NCBI GenBank assembly: GCA_024653225.1
Contig: JANLGA010000023.1
Coordinates: forward strand, 1-24,913
DNA: 24,913 bases
DNA from: Bacillota bacterium
Lineage (GTDB): Bacteria > Bacillota > Sulfobacillia > JABLXB01
Direction: 5' to 3'
Part shown: positions 22,993 to 24,913 of the stretch, piece by piece
Layout: each line of letters starts with the position of its first letter
Numbering within the stretch: position 1 is the first letter of the stretch
Notes under the pieces: model-generated
What the model saw: the letters and a program-made list of their open reading frames with translations, nothing else
The model's database searches: none
What the model was told of the DNA's origin: nothing
Position numbers and translations under genes: made by a program

Positions 22993-23786
22993 GTACGATC
23001 CCTCCCCCGAGCATTCGGCCTCCCAGTATCCGGCATCCGACCGCCCCTGCGCCGGTCCCCACCGTATTCTCGCAGCATCTCCATTTCCGATTTGTCCAGC
23101 AGCCTGAACTCCCCGGGTTTCAGGTCGCCCAGCCGCAGGAAGCCATACCCCGTCCTCTTGAGGCGCAGGACGGGATGTCCCACCATCCGCAACATGCGAC
23201 GTACTTGCCTCTTCCACCCCTGGTGCACGGTGATCTCGATAACCGACATCCCCCGGCCCCTTTTCTTGACCCGCACCGAGGCGGGTGCCGTCCTCCCCTC
23301 TTCGAGGGGCACGCCGCGGCTCAGCACTTCCAGGTCGGCGGCGTCCGGCACACCGCGCACCGTGGCCTCGTACGTCTTCGGAACACCGCCCGCCGGGTGC
23401 ATGAGGCGATGAGCCAGCTCGCCGTCGTTCGTGAGAAGAAGCAACCCCTCCGTGTCGTAGTCCAGGCGACCCACGGGGTACAGATCGGCGAACCGGCGTC
23501 CGACGATGTCCATCACGGTCTTCCTGCCGTGCGTGTCCCTGCGCGTCGAGACGCACCCCTGAGGCTTGTTGAGCATCACGCATACCGGCGCGGCGGGGGT
23601 GAGGTCGCACGGCCTCCCGTCCACGGTGACCTCGTCCACCGACCGGTCAATCTTCTGGCCGACGGTCGCCGTCCTCCCGTTGACCGTCACACGGCCGGCG
23701 GCTATCATCTCCTCGCAGCGCCTCCGCGACGCCACTCCCGCGGCAGCCAACACCTTGTGCAGCCTCTCCAGCCGGCCGGCGGACAA
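22989..23786 (-). CDS. rluB: rRNA pseudouridine synthase, RsuA/RluB family
   Basis: The 265-residue product has an S4 RNA-binding domain (about 5-52, ERLHKVLAAAGVASRRRCEEMI) and the catalytic motif GRLDYDTEGLLLLTNDG with Asp109. VMLNKPQGCVSTRRD and QGWKRQVRRMLRMVGHPVLRLKR are typical of the RluB branch, which modifies helix 89 of 23S rRNA (U2605 in E. coli); the exact target is inferred. The C-terminus is a short basic tail. TTG 23786 follows GGGGGTGA with a six-base gap. It is stop/start-coupled to pncB and stands first in its unit; a possible structured leader precedes it. Confidence 0.92.
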   Translation of the reverse strand: MSAGRLERLHKVLAAAGVASRRRCEEMIAAGRVTVNGRTATVGQKIDRSVDEVTVDGRPCDLTPAAPVCVMLNKPQGCVSTRRDTHGRKTVMDIVGRRFADLYPVGRLDYDTEGLLLLTNDGELAHRLMHPAGGVPKTYEATVRGVPDAADLEVLSRGVPLEEGRTAPASVRVKKRGRGMSVIEITVHQGWKRQVRRMLRMVGHPVLRLKRTGYGFLRLGDLKPGEFRLLDKSEMEMLREYGGDRRRGGRMPDTGRPNARGRDRT

Positions 23787-23800
23787 GCCTCGTCACCCCC

Positions 23801-23853
23801 ACCATCTTTCGCCGGAACCCCTGTGTTTCCTCCTCTTTCTGGAAGATGGTTCC
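23801..23853 (-). promoter_or_regulatory. Possible structured leader before the pseudouridine synthase gene
   Basis: ACCATCTT (23801-23808) is the exact complement of AAGATGGT (23843-23850), and GGAACC (23814-23819) is the exact complement of GGTTCC (23848-23853). The two pairings share bases 23848-23850 and cannot form fully together. The first stem ends right beside the GGGGGTGA ribosome site of the minus-strand gene. This is a two-state pattern by inspection only; no known riboswitch class is recognised. Confidence 0.25.
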
Positions 23854-23923
23854 CAGCGTGTCGCGGCCTCACACACCGTTGTTCCCCCGAATAGGATAAT
23901 CCGCCCGTGCGGAGGTGGTATCG

Positions 23924-24418
23924 GTGAGGCTCGGCATCGAACTGACCGCCGTCTCCGAGCTGTGGGTCCCTCCGCGGAGTCACTTCGAAGTGCGGATTAC
24001 CCTCAACGGCACCGTGCTCGAGGAGACGGCGGGCCGAGACGAATATCGTACCGCCGCCAGGATAACGCCGGGTCAGCGAATCTGCGCTACGGGGAGGCTG
24101 AACATCTGGGACGACTCCCTGGCCCCCGCGTACGTGCTCCGCGTCAGGCCCGCCTACCTCCTGCCCGTGGACTTGCGACAGCGCGACCGCATCGGTTTCC
24201 TCTTGAGGACCTCGTTGGCGATCGGGCAAGGAGACCTCCAGCGCACCATCGCCGCGCGCATCATCGGGGCCGGCCGCAGACCGAGCAGCGAGGTCCCCCT
24301 GTGGCGCCCGGAGGTTCGGGTGGACTGGGAGGGGAAGGGTCGCTTCCGCGTGGACCTGTGTGACTGGCCATGCTCGGCGAGGAGAGAGGAGGTGAGTGAA
24401 CGTGAAGGTGGCAGTTGA
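23924..24418 (+). CDS. Unknown soluble protein, paralogue A of a tandem pair
   Basis: I do not recognise this 164-residue protein. It has no signal peptide or membrane segment and looks beta-rich, with alternating hydrophobic and polar stretches. It shares a fixed pattern with the next gene product: LNG at 27-29, Asp39, Tyr-Arg at 41-42, Pro-Gly at 49-50 and ATGR at 55-58, all without a gap, and RPEVR (128-132), Trp135 and Phe-Arg (141-142) near the end. The C-terminal 20 residues are charged (SARREEVSEREGGS) and run into the next gene. An in-frame GTG lies at 23915, but GTG 23924 leaves six bases after GGAGGTG. It diverges from the pseudouridine synthase gene. Confidence 0.75.
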   Translation: MRLGIELTAVSELWVPPRSHFEVRITLNGTVLEETAGRDEYRTAARITPGQRICATGRLNIWDDSLAPAYVLRVRPAYLLPVDLRQRDRIGFLLRTSLAIGQGDLQRTIAARIIGAGRRPSSEVPLWRPEVRVDWEGKGRFRVDLCDWPCSARREEVSEREGGS

Positions 24419-24875
24419 TCTCGTGGCGGAGACTGCCGTGACCGTGGACGACACTACATACTTTTCGCTGGCCGTGGAGCTCAACGGCCGACGGCTCCCG
24501 GGTTCCGAGGGGACGGACCGGTACCGGCTGAACGGCATGGTGCTTCCGGGCAAGCGCGTGGCCGCCACGGGCAGGCGGGCGGAGTACGGCACGTCCGCGA
24601 CACCGACCGGAGTTGGATTCGGGCCGCTCGAGGCGGAGCCTCCGGTGCCGTGTCCACTCGTGATGGGAAGACAAGACGCCCTCGCGATAGTGGTCGAAAA
24701 CAACGCGGTGCTGGATCCCGCCCTGTTCTGCCTCGATTTCTCCTTCCTGGTCAGGATGGAGGATGACGCCACGTCCAGGGTCGTGGATATCGCGCTTCGG
24801 AGGCCGGACGTCCGGATGAGCTGGCCATCGAGGGGTCTGTTCCGGTTCGACGTCACCCCGGCACTCTCCGATTGA
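24402..24875 (+). CDS. Unknown soluble protein, paralogue B of a tandem pair
   Basis: This 157-residue protein is a clear paralogue of the one before it. It has LNG at 27-29, Asp39, Tyr-Arg at 41-42, Pro-Gly at 49-50 and ATGR at 55-58 at identical positions, and RPDVR (134-138), Trp141 and Phe-Arg (147-148) near the C-terminus. The middle third differs, with a Pro-rich stretch (EAEPPVPCP) in B. There is no signal peptide, membrane helix or known catalytic motif. GTG 24396 is in frame but touches AGGAGGTGA; GTG 24402 leaves six bases. It overlaps paralogue A by 17 bases. The last 38 bases of the window hold no gene I can support. Confidence 0.75.
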   Translation: MKVAVDLVAETAVTVDDTTYFSLAVELNGRRLPGSEGTDRYRLNGMVLPGKRVAATGRRAEYGTSATPTGVGFGPLEAEPPVPCPLVMGRQDALAIVVENNAVLDPALFCLDFSFLVRMEDDATSRVVDIALRRPDVRMSWPSRGLFRFDVTPALSD

Positions 24876-24913
24876 CGACCCCTGGAGGCCCCGCGCGCGG
24901 GAACACCTTCCGG

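Noticed and set aside
22993..23610. Upstream extension of the pncB frame
   Set aside because: It lies entirely within the pseudouridine synthase gene in another frame and shows no family similarity. TTG 22992 with a ribosome site and TTGA overlap explains the start.
24890..24901. CCCGCGCGCGGG palindrome after the last gene
   Set aside because: It is short, has no T-run and practically no loop, and lies at the window edge; it is not enough to call a terminator.
1..24913. tRNA, rRNA, CRISPR, insertion sequence or prophage genes
   Set aside because: I looked for cloverleaf ends, rRNA core motifs, regularly spaced repeats and transposase or integrase motifs and saw none.

Overview
The window comes from a GC-rich, endospore-forming bacterium of the Bacillota (Firmicutes), most likely a high-GC clostridial-type lineage. 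The evidence is spoIVA, spoIIP, an IspH-ribosomal S1 fusion, and DUF1614, DUF3189 and DUF512 proteins, all typical of that group, together with frequent GTG/TTG starts behind strong GGAGG/GGGGGTGA ribosome sites. I see no tRNA, rRNA, CRISPR array, insertion sequence or prophage. Genes are tightly packed, and no stretch over about 150 bases lacks a gene.

Left part (1-9626, all minus strand). A six-gene run goes DUF1614 membrane protein -> spoIIP -> DUF3189 -> DUF512 radical-SAM/PDZ protein -> der -> gpsA and ends at a strong terminator near 3025-3062. Spacings are -4, 17, 34, -4 and 21 nt. Next comes spoIVA alone with its own probable terminator, then an unusual protein (cut by the left edge): a degenerate PlsY-like membrane domain joined to a NodB polysaccharide deacetylase. 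This part mixes spore morphogenesis and envelope genes with ribosome assembly (Der) and phospholipid precursor supply (GpsA). The functional plsY, often between der and gpsA in related genomes, is missing there and sits at 14407-15015.

Middle (9777-12823, plus strand). A tandem-P-loop ATPase of the PRK06851 type is divergent from the sporulation operon. It is followed by an acetyl-CoA acetyltransferase and a nitroreductase. These converge on a PrsA/SurA-like peptidyl-prolyl isomerase across a perfect 10-bp hairpin.

Right part (12868-23786, mostly minus). PrsA-like foldase; then a coupled run M20 peptidase -> glycerate kinase -> plsY -> RDD protein ending at an 11-bp terminator; then a membrane-anchored unknown -> cmk -> plsC -> ispH-rpsA ending at its own terminator; then rluB-type pseudouridine synthase -> nicotinate phosphoribosyltransferase. 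Between the last two groups is a plus-strand remnant of a GNAT acetyltransferase. The right edge (23924-24875, plus) holds two overlapping genes for unrecognised soluble proteins that are clear paralogues of each other.

Best candidates for something undescribed: the PlsY-like/NodB fusion beside spoIVA, and the tandem paralogous unknowns at the right edge. Most other genes are recognisable housekeeping or sporulation genes. Repeated TTGA stop/start overlaps, a possible switchable leader before the pseudouridine synthase gene, and tandem-duplicated DUF3189 and P-loop proteins are secondary points.
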